Shown here: one piece after another, positions 34,812 to 43,332 of the stretch
Numbering within the stretch: position 1 is the stretch's first letter
Layout: each line of letters opens with the position of its first letter
Assembly (NCBI GenBank): GCA_018064245.1
Contig: JAGHVO010000002.1
Coordinates: forward strand, 1 to 44,514
Length of the DNA stretch: 44,514 nt
Source: Candidatus Colimorpha pelethequi
GTDB lineage: Bacteria; Bacteroidota; Bacteroidia; Bacteroidales; P3
Reading direction: 5' to 3'
Notes under the pieces: model-generated
The model's input: the letters and a program-made list of their open reading frames with translations, nothing else
The model's database searches: none
Told to the model about the DNA's origin: nothing
Translations under genes and position numbers: made by a program

Positions 34812-36252
34812 GAATGGCTTCCAATGTGGCTACCAGATAGTCGTAGAATTTCTGGGAGCTGGGGATGTTGGCGCGCTCGTCGGGGCTGTGGGGACTGTTC
34901 AAGGTGGGTCCGAAGGAGATCATCTCCATTTCGGGATATTTTCCACCGAGCAAACCGCATTCCAGACCAGCGTGGATTGCCATCACTGCAGGCTCTTTCT
35001 TGTAGAGTTTCTTGTAGGTGGCCTTCATGGTCTTCAGCAATGTGCTTTCCATGTTGGGTTTCCATCCGGGATAAGCACCCGTGAGTTGGCATTTGCCGCC
35101 AGCCATTTCGGCGAGGCAAACGAGACGTTCTGCCAAAGCGTCCTTGGCGGTGTCAACGGAGGAGCGGAGCAAAGCCTTGATGTAGAATTTCTTGTTCTTG
35201 GTTTCCATGATTGCCAAGTTCAAGGAGGTCTCAACCAAGCCTTCCATATCCTTGCTCATGCGGATAACGCCGTTGGGGGCGATCATTACGGTGTTGATGA
35301 TTTTCTGCGTGTCGGCATCGGTCATCACGGTGGGGTTCATTCTGTCGGCTTCGCACTTCATGAAGAAGTCGGGCTCAACGCTGGCGAGTTCTTTCTTCAC
35401 CCAGCCTGCAACCTTTTCGAGTTCCTTTACGATGCAGTCTTTGTGATTCTTGGGCAATGCAAAGAGGCAGGTGGCGTCTCTCGGGATGGCATTACGCATG
35501 TTGCCGCCTTCGATGCTGATGAGACGGATGCCGCAGTCGGCGATCCAACGCAAGTGACGGAACATGATTTTGTTGGCGTTGGCACGGCCGGAGTTGATTT
35601 CCATGCCGCTATGGCCGCCCTTCAAGCCGCCGATGGTGAGGCGCATGGCGCAGTAGTCCTTGGGAGCCTTCTCGGTGGTGTAGGGAATGGTGATGGTGGC
35701 GTCGATACCGCCTGCGCAACCTACATAAAGTTCGCCTTCGGTCTCGCTGTCGAGGTTCAACAGATATTTGCCTTTCAACACGCCTGCTTTCAAACCTTCA
35801 GCACCGGTCATTCCGGTTTCTTCGTCGGTGGTAATCAAAGCCTCGAGTGGACCGTGTTTCAGAGTCTTGGATTCGAAGACAGCCATGATGGCGGCAACGC
35901 CGAGACCGTCGTCAGCACCCAAAGTGGTGTCGCATGCGTAAACCCAGTCGCCGACAATCTTGGTCTCGATGGGATCTTTCAAGAAATCGTGTTTCTTTCC
36001 GGCGCGAGCTTGGGGAACCATGTCCATGTGGGCCTGCAATACAACGGGCTGACGTTTTTCCATGCCTTTGGTGGCGGGTTTGGTCATGATGATATTGCCT
36101 ACCTCATCTACGCGGCAGTCGATTTTTTTGCTTTTTGCCCATTTTACCAAAAAGTCGCGTACGGCTTCTTCATGTTTGGACGGACGGGGGCAGCGGGTGA
36201 GCTGATAGAAATTGCCCCACAATTCTTTAGGTTGAAGATCTTTGATAGTCAT
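34801..36252 (-). CDS. pepD: aminoacyl-histidine dipeptidase (PepD, M20C)
   Basis: 483 residues. Di-zinc motifs are in order: QAHMDMVPQ, GADDGLGVA, the general base in TDEETGMTG, NLDSETEG, and the late HAGLECGLLG and HSPDER. Length and motifs match bacterial PepD/carnosinase-type enzymes that split Xaa-His and other dipeptides in the cytoplasm. It is the third gene of a likely minus-strand unit (radical SAM at 37873, IPExxxVDY-like at 36916, then pepD after 43 bases). The stop codon lies inside a heptamer run. It gives the window three M20 peptidases in all. Confidence 0.93.
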   Translation of the reverse strand: MTIKDLQPKELWGNFYQLTRCPRPSKHEEAVRDFLVKWAKSKKIDCRVDEVGNIIMTKPATKGMEKRQPVVLQAHMDMVPQARAGKKHDFLKDPIETKIVGDWVYACDTTLGADDGLGVAAIMAVFESKTLKHGPLEALITTDEETGMTGAEGLKAGVLKGKYLLNLDSETEGELYVGCAGGIDATITIPYTTEKAPKDYCAMRLTIGGLKGGHSGMEINSGRANANKIMFRHLRWIADCGIRLISIEGGNMRNAIPRDATCLFALPKNHKDCIVKELEKVAGWVKKELASVEPDFFMKCEADRMNPTVMTDADTQKIINTVMIAPNGVIRMSKDMEGLVETSLNLAIMETKNKKFYIKALLRSSVDTAKDALAERLVCLAEMAGGKCQLTGAYPGWKPNMESTLLKTMKATYKKLYKKEPAVMAIHAGLECGLLGGKYPEMEMISFGPTLNSPHSPDERANIPSSQKFYDYLVATLEAIPEK

Positions 36253-36295
36253 ATCTGAAATATTTTAATATTGATTGATTTTCTGTTGTTTGTCT

Positions 36296-36916
36296 TTATT
36301 GGTTTTCGTCGTCTTCCAGACTGTAATAGTAACGCTCAATTTCACGTAGCAAGTCGGTAAAGCAATCGTTGAGGTTGTCTATTTTGCCGGTAAGACTGGT
36401 ACTGTTGGCTTTTGCACTGCTTCTTTTCTTTTTGTGCAGCTGGATGATTTTTTCTGCTGGCCCTTGGTAGTTGAAATAATGAAGTCGTGCGATGTGCTGC
36501 TTGAATTCGGTGAGCTCGGTGTGGTGAACCTTTGAAAGATAGTCTTCGAATCCGAAAATCGACTGTTGGTTGTAAAAGTCGTTGTACAATGCTATTTGCT
36601 TGTCGAAAGCGTCTCTTCCGTTGATGATCATTACCAAGTCGAAGTCTTTCAGTTCGGGGTCTATCTTGTGCTCGATGTTGTCTATCAGAAAATAGTAAAG
36701 TTGCGATACTTCGTTGAAATAGATGAAAATAGGGAACGTATTTGTACCGAAAATCTCAATGTCATCCTGTCGCATCAAATGCGTTCCGAACAACTCGTTG
36801 AATGCCGCTACAAATTGGTAGTTCGGCATTTCCGTTTTCCAAAGCAAACAGGCGGAGTTCTTCGTGTCGAACACCATCTCGCTAACCAGTTTATGTCGAA
36901 TAGCTTTTTTCATCAA
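36296..36916 (-). CDS. IPExxxVDY-like family protein
   Basis: 206 residues, no signal peptide. Residues 20-100 follow the outline of the Bacteroidetes IPExxxVDY family: a hydrophobic strand, a MRQDDIEIFG segment, then YFLIDN and the signature-like KIDPELKDFDLVMIINGRDA. This would be a variant of I-P-E-x3-V-D-Y-F. Residues 100-206 are a helical, charged extension with a KKKRSS patch. The family has no known function. It starts 33 bases after the radical SAM gene and is 43 bases before pepD. I am moderately sure of the family and unsure of any role. Confidence 0.55.
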   Translation of the reverse strand: MMKKAIRHKLVSEMVFDTKNSACLLWKTEMPNYQFVAAFNELFGTHLMRQDDIEIFGTNTFPIFIYFNEVSQLYYFLIDNIEHKIDPELKDFDLVMIINGRDAFDKQIALYNDFYNQQSIFGFEDYLSKVHHTELTEFKQHIARLHYFNYQGPAEKIIQLHKKKRSSAKANSTSLTGKIDNLNDCFTDLLREIERYYYSLEDDENQ

Positions 36917-36949
36917 CGATTCTTGATTTTGAATGCTTTGTTCGTGTTT

Positions 36950-37873
36950 TCAGTTGCCAAAAGCCTCTTTTTTTGAAAAGTCGGGGCGGAATGACTCGTT
37001 TGACGCCAGTTCCTGTACCCATCCTTTGTGGAACCCCAACGCGTAGAATTTCTCCTTCACCTGCTCGTATTCATCTTCGGACAGCGTCCTTGTCAGTTCT
37101 GGAAAATCCTTCATGCTTCCGTCTAAGAGTTGTTTGGGTGGGAAGTATTGAGACATCAGCGAGATGTGCAGGTTTGTGGAAAGGTTGTCGGCTATCCATT
37201 CCAGACATTTTATGCTGTTTTCCACAGCCCCCGGCAGCACTAGATGTCGGATGATGATGCCTCGGAATGCCACACCATCGTCGCAGGGTAGGGCAGAGCC
37301 TTTTTGACGAAACATCTCTTGCAATGCTTTCGCCGCTTTTTCGGGGTAGTCGGCGGCGTGGGAGTACTTTTGCGCCAAAGCGCTGTCCATGTATTTCAAG
37401 TCGGGGAGGTAGATGTCCACATACGGCTCCACCATCTGCAAAGTCTCTACGTCGTCGTAGCCGTTGGTGTTGTAAACTGTTGTCGGGAAGAGCCCTCTTT
37501 CGTGCAAACGCTCCATCAGCTCGGGAATCACATAGGCGTAGTGCGAAGGACTTACAAACCCCAGCATGTTCTCGCTGGTTTGCAGCACTTCTGCTATGCG
37601 ATCCACCACTGAATCCAAGTCTTTGTAGAAGATTTTGTCTTTGTCCACGGCGGTGCCGGAAATGTCGTGGTTCTGGCAGAAAACGCATTGCAGGTTGCAG
37701 TGAGCAAAAAACAGGTTGCAGATGCCTTTCGCTCCAGAAATGGGAGGCTCTTCGCCTTTGTGGACGCAAATCGAAGCTATTTCGGGTTCGGATGGAGCAT
37801 GGCAAAATCCCGCTGCCACGCGTCTGTTGGCGCCGCAGCTACGAGGACATATATGGCATGCACCGAAATCCAA
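36950..37873 (-). CDS. radical SAM protein, PflA-like / COG1313 type
   Basis: About 307 residues from the proposed TTG at 37873. The N-terminal cysteines CHICPRSCGANR..GFC are followed by the radical SAM cluster CNLQCVFCQN (C-x3-C-x2-C) near residue 60. The partial barrel pattern is GFVSPSHYAYVIPEL..TTVYNTNGYD..YLPDLKY..HLVLPGA. This matches the uncharacterised PflX/COG1313 group related to pyruvate-formate-lyase activating enzymes; the substrate is unknown. An in-frame ATG exists at 37933. However, the 25 codons between would translate a TATCTTTG promoter box (as CIFAE), so I favour the later start; a start at ATT is also possible. It is first gene of the unit ending in pepD. Confidence 0.78.
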   Translation of the reverse strand: MDFGACHICPRSCGANRRVAAGFCHAPSEPEIASICVHKGEEPPISGAKGICNLFFAHCNLQCVFCQNHDISGTAVDKDKIFYKDLDSVVDRIAEVLQTSENMLGFVSPSHYAYVIPELMERLHERGLFPTTVYNTNGYDDVETLQMVEPYVDIYLPDLKYMDSALAQKYSHAADYPEKAAKALQEMFRQKGSALPCDDGVAFRGIIIRHLVLPGAVENSIKCLEWIADNLSTNLHISLMSQYFPPKQLLDGSMKDFPELTRTLSEDEYEQVKEKFYALGFHKGWVQELASNESFRPDFSKKEAFGN

Positions 37874-37896
37874 TTGATGCTTTTTTATAATTTCTG

Positions 37897-37904
37897 CAAA
37901 GATA
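37897..37904 (-). promoter_or_regulatory. -7 box ahead of the radical SAM gene
   Basis: TATCTTTG on the minus strand, with no good -33 partner. Its position inside the longer reading frame is the reason for choosing the later start. Confidence 0.5.
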
Positions 37905-38151
37905 CAAAAAAAAAGTGATGTCGATGCGCTCATTTTATAAACAATTTCAAAGTTCGTTTTGAATGGAAACTGGCGACGAGTGTCAATGAACGCAGAAAAC
38001 CGTCGCCCGCTTGATGAAATTCATTTTGCGGATTTTGCTCCACGTCTGCACTCGAAGAATATTTGTGGCTTTTTCGAGAGGGAAAACAATATATCAACAA
38101 TCCGCAGGAAAGGTTCTGTTGCTGAAGATTATTAATATTAATTAAATTTTG

Positions 38152-38159
38152 TATCTTTG
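38152..38159 (+). promoter_or_regulatory. -7 box of the DUF4254 gene
   Basis: TATCTTTG ends 4 bases before the ATG at 38164. Transcription should begin at or next to the start codon, so a leaderless message is predicted. The -33 side is poor. Confidence 0.55.
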
Positions 38160-38163
38160 CAAA

Positions 38164-38766
38164 ATGAAATCAAAGGATTTTTTCGATATATTTGACCGTC
38201 AGATTGTGGAGTATCACAAGACGGATTCCGTAGATGCTCCCACCGCAAATCCCTTTCAGCAAGGCACTTTCGAGGCTTTGTTGTGGGAAAAGAATTTCAT
38301 CGACACCGTTCAGTGGCATCTCGAGGACCTGATTCGTCCCGAAGACGTTAATCCACAAGAAGCGTTGACGTTGAAGCGTCGCATCGACAAGTCGAACCAG
38401 AACCGTACCGACATGGTGGAACGCATTGATGATTGGTATCTGCTTCAGTTTAAGGATGTAAAGCCTTTGCCCCAGGCCAAGATCAACACAGAGACGCCCG
38501 CTTGGGCCATCGACCGACTCTCCATTTTGGCTCTGAAAATCTATCATTTCTCCATTGAGGCGAATCGCAAGGACGCCTCTGCGGAGCATTTGGCGAAATG
38601 CCAGTCGAAACTTGACGTGCTCAACACCCAAAAACAAGATTTGTCGCAGGCCATCGACGACTTGCTCGACGAACTGTCGAAGGGCGAAAAAATCATGAAG
38701 GTCTATCGACAGATGAAGATGTATAACGATCCGTCGTTGAACCCGATGCTTTACGGGAAAAAATAA
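38164..38766 (+). CDS. DUF4254 protein
   Basis: 200 residues, no signal peptide, largely helical. It matches the Bacteroidetes DUF4254 outline: NPFQQGTFEALLWEKNFIDT near the N-terminus, DRLSILALKIYH in the middle, and the ending SKGEKIMKVYRQMKMYNDP. The family has no assigned activity but very often precedes a GT9 heptosyltransferase-like gene, as here (66 bases downstream). A role in surface glycan or LPS-core assembly is therefore likely. I start at the ATG at 38164: the ATG at 38149 would place the promoter box inside the gene. Confidence 0.82.
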   Translation: MKSKDFFDIFDRQIVEYHKTDSVDAPTANPFQQGTFEALLWEKNFIDTVQWHLEDLIRPEDVNPQEALTLKRRIDKSNQNRTDMVERIDDWYLLQFKDVKPLPQAKINTETPAWAIDRLSILALKIYHFSIEANRKDASAEHLAKCQSKLDVLNTQKQDLSQAIDDLLDELSKGEKIMKVYRQMKMYNDPSLNPMLYGKK

Positions 38767-38832
38767 TCCATTGCCGCAATGTGGTTTTCGTATGGTAAAC
38801 TTGAAGCCTGATTGTTGATAAGTGTCTTGCGT

Positions 38833-39858
38833 ATGATGTCTAAAAACAAAACGAAAACCACGACAGTCGAAGGTCGCTCTTATAGGGAACATGTGTTGGT
38901 TGTCCGTCTCTCGGCCTTGGGTGACGTGGCAATCTTGGCGCCCGTAGTGCGCAATCGTGCCGAGGCCAATCCAGACGTTCTTTTCACCATTGCCGCCCCG
39001 AAACTGTTGCAGCCGCTTTTCGACGGATTGGAGAATGTGCGATACCTTCCCACTCGTAAGCAAAAATCCCGTCAGCTTTACAAATTCCTAGCCCAGGTGC
39101 GTCCCACAGTGGTGGCTGACATGCATCGTATCAACCGCATTGTCGGGGCTGATTTGCTTTTTTTGATGCATGGCGTTCCCGTACATGCCATTCGTAAATA
39201 TCATTGCGCCCGACATCGTATGGTGCGGCAGCGTCGCAAAGACCTCACGCCCTTGCCTTGCGTGTCGCAGCGCTACGAAGCAGTGTTTGATGCCTGCAAA
39301 CTCAAAGGCGGCCCTTTGAAAAACTCGGATTCTCAAATACGGCATGTCTCCAATCGGCAAACGAGCATTGTGGGAATCGCTCCGTTTGCGCAGCATCAAG
39401 GCAAGGTATGGCCGTTGGAACGGATGGAACAGCTTGTGTCGGGCTTGTCGTGCCGTCCCGATACCAGCATTGTCCTTTTCGGCGGAGCGAAGGAATCCGA
39501 AGTGCTCCAGTCGTGGGCGGATAAATATCCTCATGTTGAGTCGATTGCGGGGAAATTTCCCTTCGAGGAAGAATTGAAATATATCCAAAACCTTGACGTT
39601 ATGGTGAGTATGGACAGCGCCAACATGCATTTCGCCTCCTGTTTTGGAATACCTGTTGTGAGTATCTGGGGCGCCACTCATCCCAATGCGGGCTTTTATG
39701 GGTGGAACCAAAATCCCGAGTGGGCGGTGCAGTCCGACCTTGCCTGCCGACCTTGTTCCGCTTATGGCAACAAGCCTTGTCGGTTTGGCGATTTCCGCTG
39801 TATGAAGTCTATCTCGGTCGATCAGGTTCGCAATGTTATTGAAACGGTTTTGAAATAG
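38833..39858 (+). CDS. glycosyltransferase family 9 (heptosyltransferase-like)
   Basis: 341 residues. The N-terminal Rossmann-like domain has VLVVRLSALGDVAILAPV. The C-terminal donor-binding domain has GIAPFAQHQGKVWPLERMEQL, VLFGG and the conserved VMVSMDSANMHFASCFGIPVVSIWGATHP. The last 40 residues hold four cysteines (CRPCSAYGNKPCRFGDFRC), common in this branch. The family adds heptose or related sugars to LPS core on the cytoplasmic face of the inner membrane. I start at the first of two adjacent ATGs (38833, 38836) rather than the upstream TTG. The histidine kinase gene begins 8 bases after the stop. Confidence 0.87.
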   Translation: MMSKNKTKTTTVEGRSYREHVLVVRLSALGDVAILAPVVRNRAEANPDVLFTIAAPKLLQPLFDGLENVRYLPTRKQKSRQLYKFLAQVRPTVVADMHRINRIVGADLLFLMHGVPVHAIRKYHCARHRMVRQRRKDLTPLPCVSQRYEAVFDACKLKGGPLKNSDSQIRHVSNRQTSIVGIAPFAQHQGKVWPLERMEQLVSGLSCRPDTSIVLFGGAKESEVLQSWADKYPHVESIAGKFPFEEELKYIQNLDVMVSMDSANMHFASCFGIPVVSIWGATHPNAGFYGWNQNPEWAVQSDLACRPCSAYGNKPCRFGDFRCMKSISVDQVRNVIETVLK

Positions 39859-39866
39859 ATTAAGTA

Positions 39867-41381
39867 ATGAAACGCAAGTTCCTCGTTTTGCTGGTCACGC
39901 TGTTCAGCCTTGCCGCCATTGGCATGGTGGTGGTGCAGATTGTGCAGACCCGTCGTGTTACCGAAATCAGCGACAATCTGTTCAATGTGAGCGTCAATAA
40001 TGCCATGTCTAACGTGATTGACCAGTTCGACCGCATGAAGATGGACCAATATCTCTCTCAAAGGGAACGTGTCCGTCTGCGTCAATATCGTCGCATTGAG
40101 GAACTTAACGACAGGATGCTCGACATTGTACGAATTCATCAGGACTTGTTTTACGATGAGACGCGAACACGGCTTGACGTTGCCTTGCAAGATAGCGCCT
40201 TTATTCTTCCTCAGGTGCGGCTTTCGGCATCCGACAGTAATGTCATTCGTCGCTACAATACGCTTGTAAATGCTCGAAAGGTATTGAATGACAGCGCTGA
40301 AAACAAAGGTGGCAGGCCCATCGCAAAACCTTCTGAAATCCTTACGTCCGACAACTTCAACTATTCGATGCTGGACTCGCTTATCCGAGAGGAACTGATT
40401 CTTAACGGGGTTGATATTTCACCCTATATCGGCGTTTACGACAACAATAACAGCGAGTTCCTTTTCCTCAGCAAATCCGGAGTAGAAGAGAATCTGATGG
40501 CGACGCCGTATCGCTACAATTTCCTGCCCAGCGGTATCGCGTCAGCGCAGGAATATCACATTGTACTTCATTTCCCTACGTCCTTGATTTTCGTCAACGA
40601 TTCCGTGATATTCGTGCTCATGAATTGTTTCTTGATCTTTGTGGTCATTGTCCTCTTTTTGGTGGCTATTCATACCATAAACAATATGCGCAAAGTTGAC
40701 GAGATGAAGACCGAGTTCACCAACAACATGACGCATGAAATCAAGACACCTTTGGCTACCATCTCGTTGGCTTGCGAAATGCTTCAGGACCCCTCGGTGA
40801 ACAGCAACGACGAAATGCGTCGCAATTTCCTTAATATCATTGGAGATGAGAACCGAAGAATGCGTACGTTGGTGGAGACTATCTTGCAAAGCGCCAAGAT
40901 GGCGAAGAAGAACTTTACGCTGAACTGCAAGGAGTTGAATGTTCATGACCTTATTCGGGCTACGGCCGACGATTTCAAGCTTACGCTCGAGTCTCGACAA
41001 GGAACGCTCACGCTCAACCTTAACGCACCCGATGCGACGCTTTATGCCGATGAGCTGCACATTAATAATATGATACACAATTTGGTGGATAATGCCATAA
41101 AGTATTCTCCCGAAAAACCGACCATCACGATTGAGACGTCGGTGAAAGGAAATAGGTTTGAACTTTCGGTGGCGGACAAGGGGCTTGGCATCTCCAAAGA
41201 CGATCAGAAGCATATTTTTGAGAAATATTACCGTGTTTCGACGGGCGACGTGCACAATGTCAAAGGTTTCGGCATTGGCTTGAGTTATGTCTATCAAGTG
41301 GTTAGTCTTCATCATGGAAGCATCTCCGTCAATAGTGAGTTGGGCAAGGGTAGCACTTTTGTGGTTTCGTTGCCGATTTAG
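39867..41381 (+). CDS. sensor histidine kinase (RprX-like layout)
   Basis: 504 residues. Membrane helix 1 is at about residues 5-27, a periplasmic sensor region at 28-245, and helix 2 at about 250-272. The kinase core follows: H box NMTHEIKTPLATISL near residue 290, N box HNLVDNAIKYS, G1 DKGLGI and G2 GFGIGLSYV. The layout matches Bacteroides RprX-type two-component sensors, which autophosphorylate on His. These are usually followed by their response regulator. Here the next 570 bases hold no regulator but a folded non-coding element. The gene is translationally close to the GT9 gene (8-base gap), so it may respond to envelope state, but that is inference. Confidence 0.88.
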   Translation: MKRKFLVLLVTLFSLAAIGMVVVQIVQTRRVTEISDNLFNVSVNNAMSNVIDQFDRMKMDQYLSQRERVRLRQYRRIEELNDRMLDIVRIHQDLFYDETRTRLDVALQDSAFILPQVRLSASDSNVIRRYNTLVNARKVLNDSAENKGGRPIAKPSEILTSDNFNYSMLDSLIREELILNGVDISPYIGVYDNNNSEFLFLSKSGVEENLMATPYRYNFLPSGIASAQEYHIVLHFPTSLIFVNDSVIFVLMNCFLIFVVIVLFLVAIHTINNMRKVDEMKTEFTNNMTHEIKTPLATISLACEMLQDPSVNSNDEMRRNFLNIIGDENRRMRTLVETILQSAKMAKKNFTLNCKELNVHDLIRATADDFKLTLESRQGTLTLNLNAPDATLYADELHINNMIHNLVDNAIKYSPEKPTITIETSVKGNRFELSVADKGLGISKDDQKHIFEKYYRVSTGDVHNVKGFGIGLSYVYQVVSLHHGSISVNSELGKGSTFVVSLPI

Positions 41382-41461
41382 TTTTTTTTTAGGCACTGGT
41401 TCGAGACTTTCGTTTCGCTGCATTTAACGCAACGACATTGCGAATAGAACTTTATTGTCTA

Positions 41462-41755
41462 TTGGAGGTTCCTCCTCCAAACCACTGCGACACTTCTTTC
41501 TCTTGGCAGAAAGAAGTATCGAGAAGAAAGGCCAGCGCCTGCGTGAAATTTGCTAGAATTCTTCTCGTCAGGCTATAATTTGCAATCCGAAGCATTAGAA
41601 GCAAGAGTATTTTTAGTATCGACGGGCGGCCTCTCGGCCTAGCCCTTGTCGTGTGGAAAGAGGGGAAGAGGTGCAAATTATGGGAACGCCTGACAAGAGA
41701 AGAATTCCTATACGCAAATTTCACAAGGGCGCACTTTGCGCGGACAGATGTCCGC
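41462..41755. repeat. structured element: nested inverted repeat with several hairpins
   Basis: Small hairpins lie at 41462-41480 (TTGGAGG/CCTCCAA) and 41493-41516 (CTTCTTTC/GAAAGAAG). A large imperfect inverted repeat pairs 41537-41584 with 41672-41730; its matching blocks are GTGAAATTTGC, GAATTCTTCTC, GTCAGGC and ATAATTTGCA. Its loop contains a further clover-like stem at 41620-41651 (CGAC, GGGC, GGCC arms). Another stem, GCGGACA/TGTCCGC, closes the set at 41740-41755. It may be a MITE-like relic or a structured RNA. Confidence 0.7.
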
Positions 41756-41870
41756 ATGGGTAAGTCAAAATTCAAAGCAATAGCATCATGGTCAAGCAAA
41801 TAGTAGGGGATATTACCTATAATTGTATGCAAAAATAATCACATAATTGTGGATAATCATATTATTTATA

Positions 41871-41901
41871 TTGTTCTACTTGTATTTATTGTGTATCTTT
41901 G
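41871..41901 (+). promoter_or_regulatory. mtnN promoter
   Basis: TTG (41871-41873), 20 bases, then TATCTTTG (41894-41901): full consensus. The leader is about 49 bases. Confidence 0.8.
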
Positions 41902-41953
41902 CAATTTGTAAGAAAAAGTTTATTGTTCGTTGTTTTCTAATCTCCAATAGCCT

Positions 41954-42637
41954 ATGAAAATTGTCATTATCATCGCGATGGATTATGAGTACCAGAATAT
42001 GGTCTCGATTTTTGATGGAAAGTCGGAAGGCGAGATTGCGGGCAATCATATCATTTTGATGAAGAGTGGCATCGGCAAGGTGAATGCTGCTGTGAAGACC
42101 GCCGAGATTATCGCTCGCGAACATCCCGACTGCATCATCAACACTGGCTTGGCTGGCGGAATTGACGAATGTCTTGAAGTGCGTGACATTGTTGTTGGCA
42201 AAGAGGCTGTCTATCACGATGTATGGTGCGGCGAAGGCAACGAATATGGACAGGTGCAGGGTTTGCCGGCTCGCTTTGCGGGTGACAGACGTTTGCACGA
42301 TATCGCCATGTCGTTGGGAACTGATCCCGCTTACACCCAACGTATGCACTCGGGTTTGATTTGCAGTGGCGACAAGTTCATCACCAACGCCGAGGCGCTC
42401 GCCGTTATCAAGAACGACTTTCCCGAAGGCTTGGCGGTAGATATGGAGTCGGCTGCTACGGCGCAGACGTGCTATTTGTATCATGTGCCGTTCCTTGCCG
42501 TGCGCATCATCAGCGACACTCCTGGCCGCACCGACAACCACCAGCAACAATGGGAGGATTTTCTCAAGGACATGAGCACCCGCTCGTTCCGCTGGATACG
42601 GCTCTTTCTCGCTGCGTTGCCGAATGATTTGGGGTAG
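41954..42637 (+). CDS. mtnN: 5'-methylthioadenosine/S-adenosylhomocysteine nucleosidase
   Basis: 227 residues, a single nucleoside-phosphorylase-like domain. Visible family motifs are IIAMDYEYQ at the N-terminus (acid/base region), SGIGKVNAA, NTGLAGGID, the purine pocket SGDKFI, the ribose-binding VDMESAA and the catalytic Asp in IISDTPG. The enzyme hydrolyses SAH to adenine and S-ribosylhomocysteine, and also methylthioadenosine. The product S-ribosylhomocysteine is the substrate of LuxS, encoded next, so the two genes form the LuxS branch of the activated methyl cycle. It has its own full-consensus promoter. Confidence 0.93.
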   Translation: MKIVIIIAMDYEYQNMVSIFDGKSEGEIAGNHIILMKSGIGKVNAAVKTAEIIAREHPDCIINTGLAGGIDECLEVRDIVVGKEAVYHDVWCGEGNEYGQVQGLPARFAGDRRLHDIAMSLGTDPAYTQRMHSGLICSGDKFITNAEALAVIKNDFPEGLAVDMESAATAQTCYLYHVPFLAVRIISDTPGRTDNHQQQWEDFLKDMSTRSFRWIRLFLAALPNDLG

Positions 42638-42639
42638 TG

Positions 42640-42737
42640 ACCTTGACCTTAACCTTGACCTTAACCTTGACCTTAACCTTGACTCCTAACTATCAACTAA
42701 TTCTCAATTCGATAATCTCCAGCAGTGATTAGTGACT
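42640..42737 (+). repeat. hexamer/dodecamer then heptamer repeats between mtnN and luxS
   Basis: ACCTTG and ACCTTA alternate seven times (42640-42681), beginning within 3 bases of the mtnN stop. Degenerate heptamers follow (ACTCCTA, ACTATCA, ACTAATT). AGTGATT, AGTGACT lie at 42724-42737, the class seen at 6806 and 30586. Confidence 0.8.
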
Positions 42738-42815
42738 AGGATTGGACATATTCTAATCTTTTAATTTTCAAATCAATAAATCAACAAATCTCCTAACCTG
42801 TAAATTATTTATACT

Positions 42816-43298
42816 ATGGACAAGATTCCAAGTTTTACCATTGATCATATTCACCTTTTGAGGGGTATCTACGTTTCCCGTAAGGATGTTGTAGGCGGTG
42901 AAGTCGTTACCACGTTCGACATCCGCATGAAAGAGCCCAACCGCGAGCCGGCATTGGGGCAGGGTGCCATCCACACCATCGAACACCTCGCCGCCACCTA
43001 TGTGCGCAACGATGCCGAGTGGAAAGACCGCATCATCTATTGGGGACCGATGGGTTGTTTGACAGGTAATTATCTCTTGATGCGAGGCGACTTGCAGTCG
43101 GAAGACATCGTGGAGTTGATGCAGCGCACTTTCCGCTTTGTCGCCGACTTTGAAGGCGAAGTCCCCGGAGCCGCCCCCAAGGATTGCGGCAACTACCTCC
43201 TGCACGACCTTCCCATGGCAAAATGGGAGTCGCGTAAGTATTTGGAAGAGGTTTTGTTGCAGATGAAACCCGAAAATCTTCACTATCCACAACAATAA
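42816..43298 (+). CDS. luxS: S-ribosylhomocysteine lyase (AI-2 synthase)
   Basis: 160 residues, the normal size. Metal ligands are in HTIEHLAATY (His, His) and the later Cys of APKDCGNYLLHDL. The catalytic Cys lies in GPMGCLTGNYL. Substrate-side residues near the N-terminus (FTIDHIHLLRGIYVS) are intact. It converts S-ribosylhomocysteine to homocysteine and DPD, the precursor of autoinducer-2. It is 178 bases downstream of mtnN, the gap being repeat-filled with no obvious TAnnTTTG promoter or terminator, so co-transcription is likely. Confidence 0.95.
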   Translation: MDKIPSFTIDHIHLLRGIYVSRKDVVGGEVVTTFDIRMKEPNREPALGQGAIHTIEHLAATYVRNDAEWKDRIIYWGPMGCLTGNYLLMRGDLQSEDIVELMQRTFRFVADFEGEVPGAAPKDCGNYLLHDLPMAKWESRKYLEEVLLQMKPENLHYPQQ

Positions 43299-43332
43299 TA
43301 TCGGCGGAGGCTCGTTTATTAATAATTGGAGT

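Larger units (their letters stand above)
41382..41953. other. 572-base intergenic region with dense secondary structure
   Basis: A T run follows the kinase stop (41383-41391). The central 300 bases hold a set of hairpins described separately. The last 80 bases carry the mtnN promoter. A minus-strand frame of 126 codons starting at TTG 41832 runs through the folded part and lacks coding features. Confidence 0.6.

Noticed and set aside
34888-36258. A 456-codon open frame opposite pepD
   Set aside because: PepD is intact on the other strand; the antisense frame shows no family features.
41452-41832. A 126-codon minus-strand frame in the gap before mtnN
   Set aside because: It starts at TTG and runs through the hairpin-rich element. 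The translation shows no domain, and the DNA is better explained by inverted repeats.
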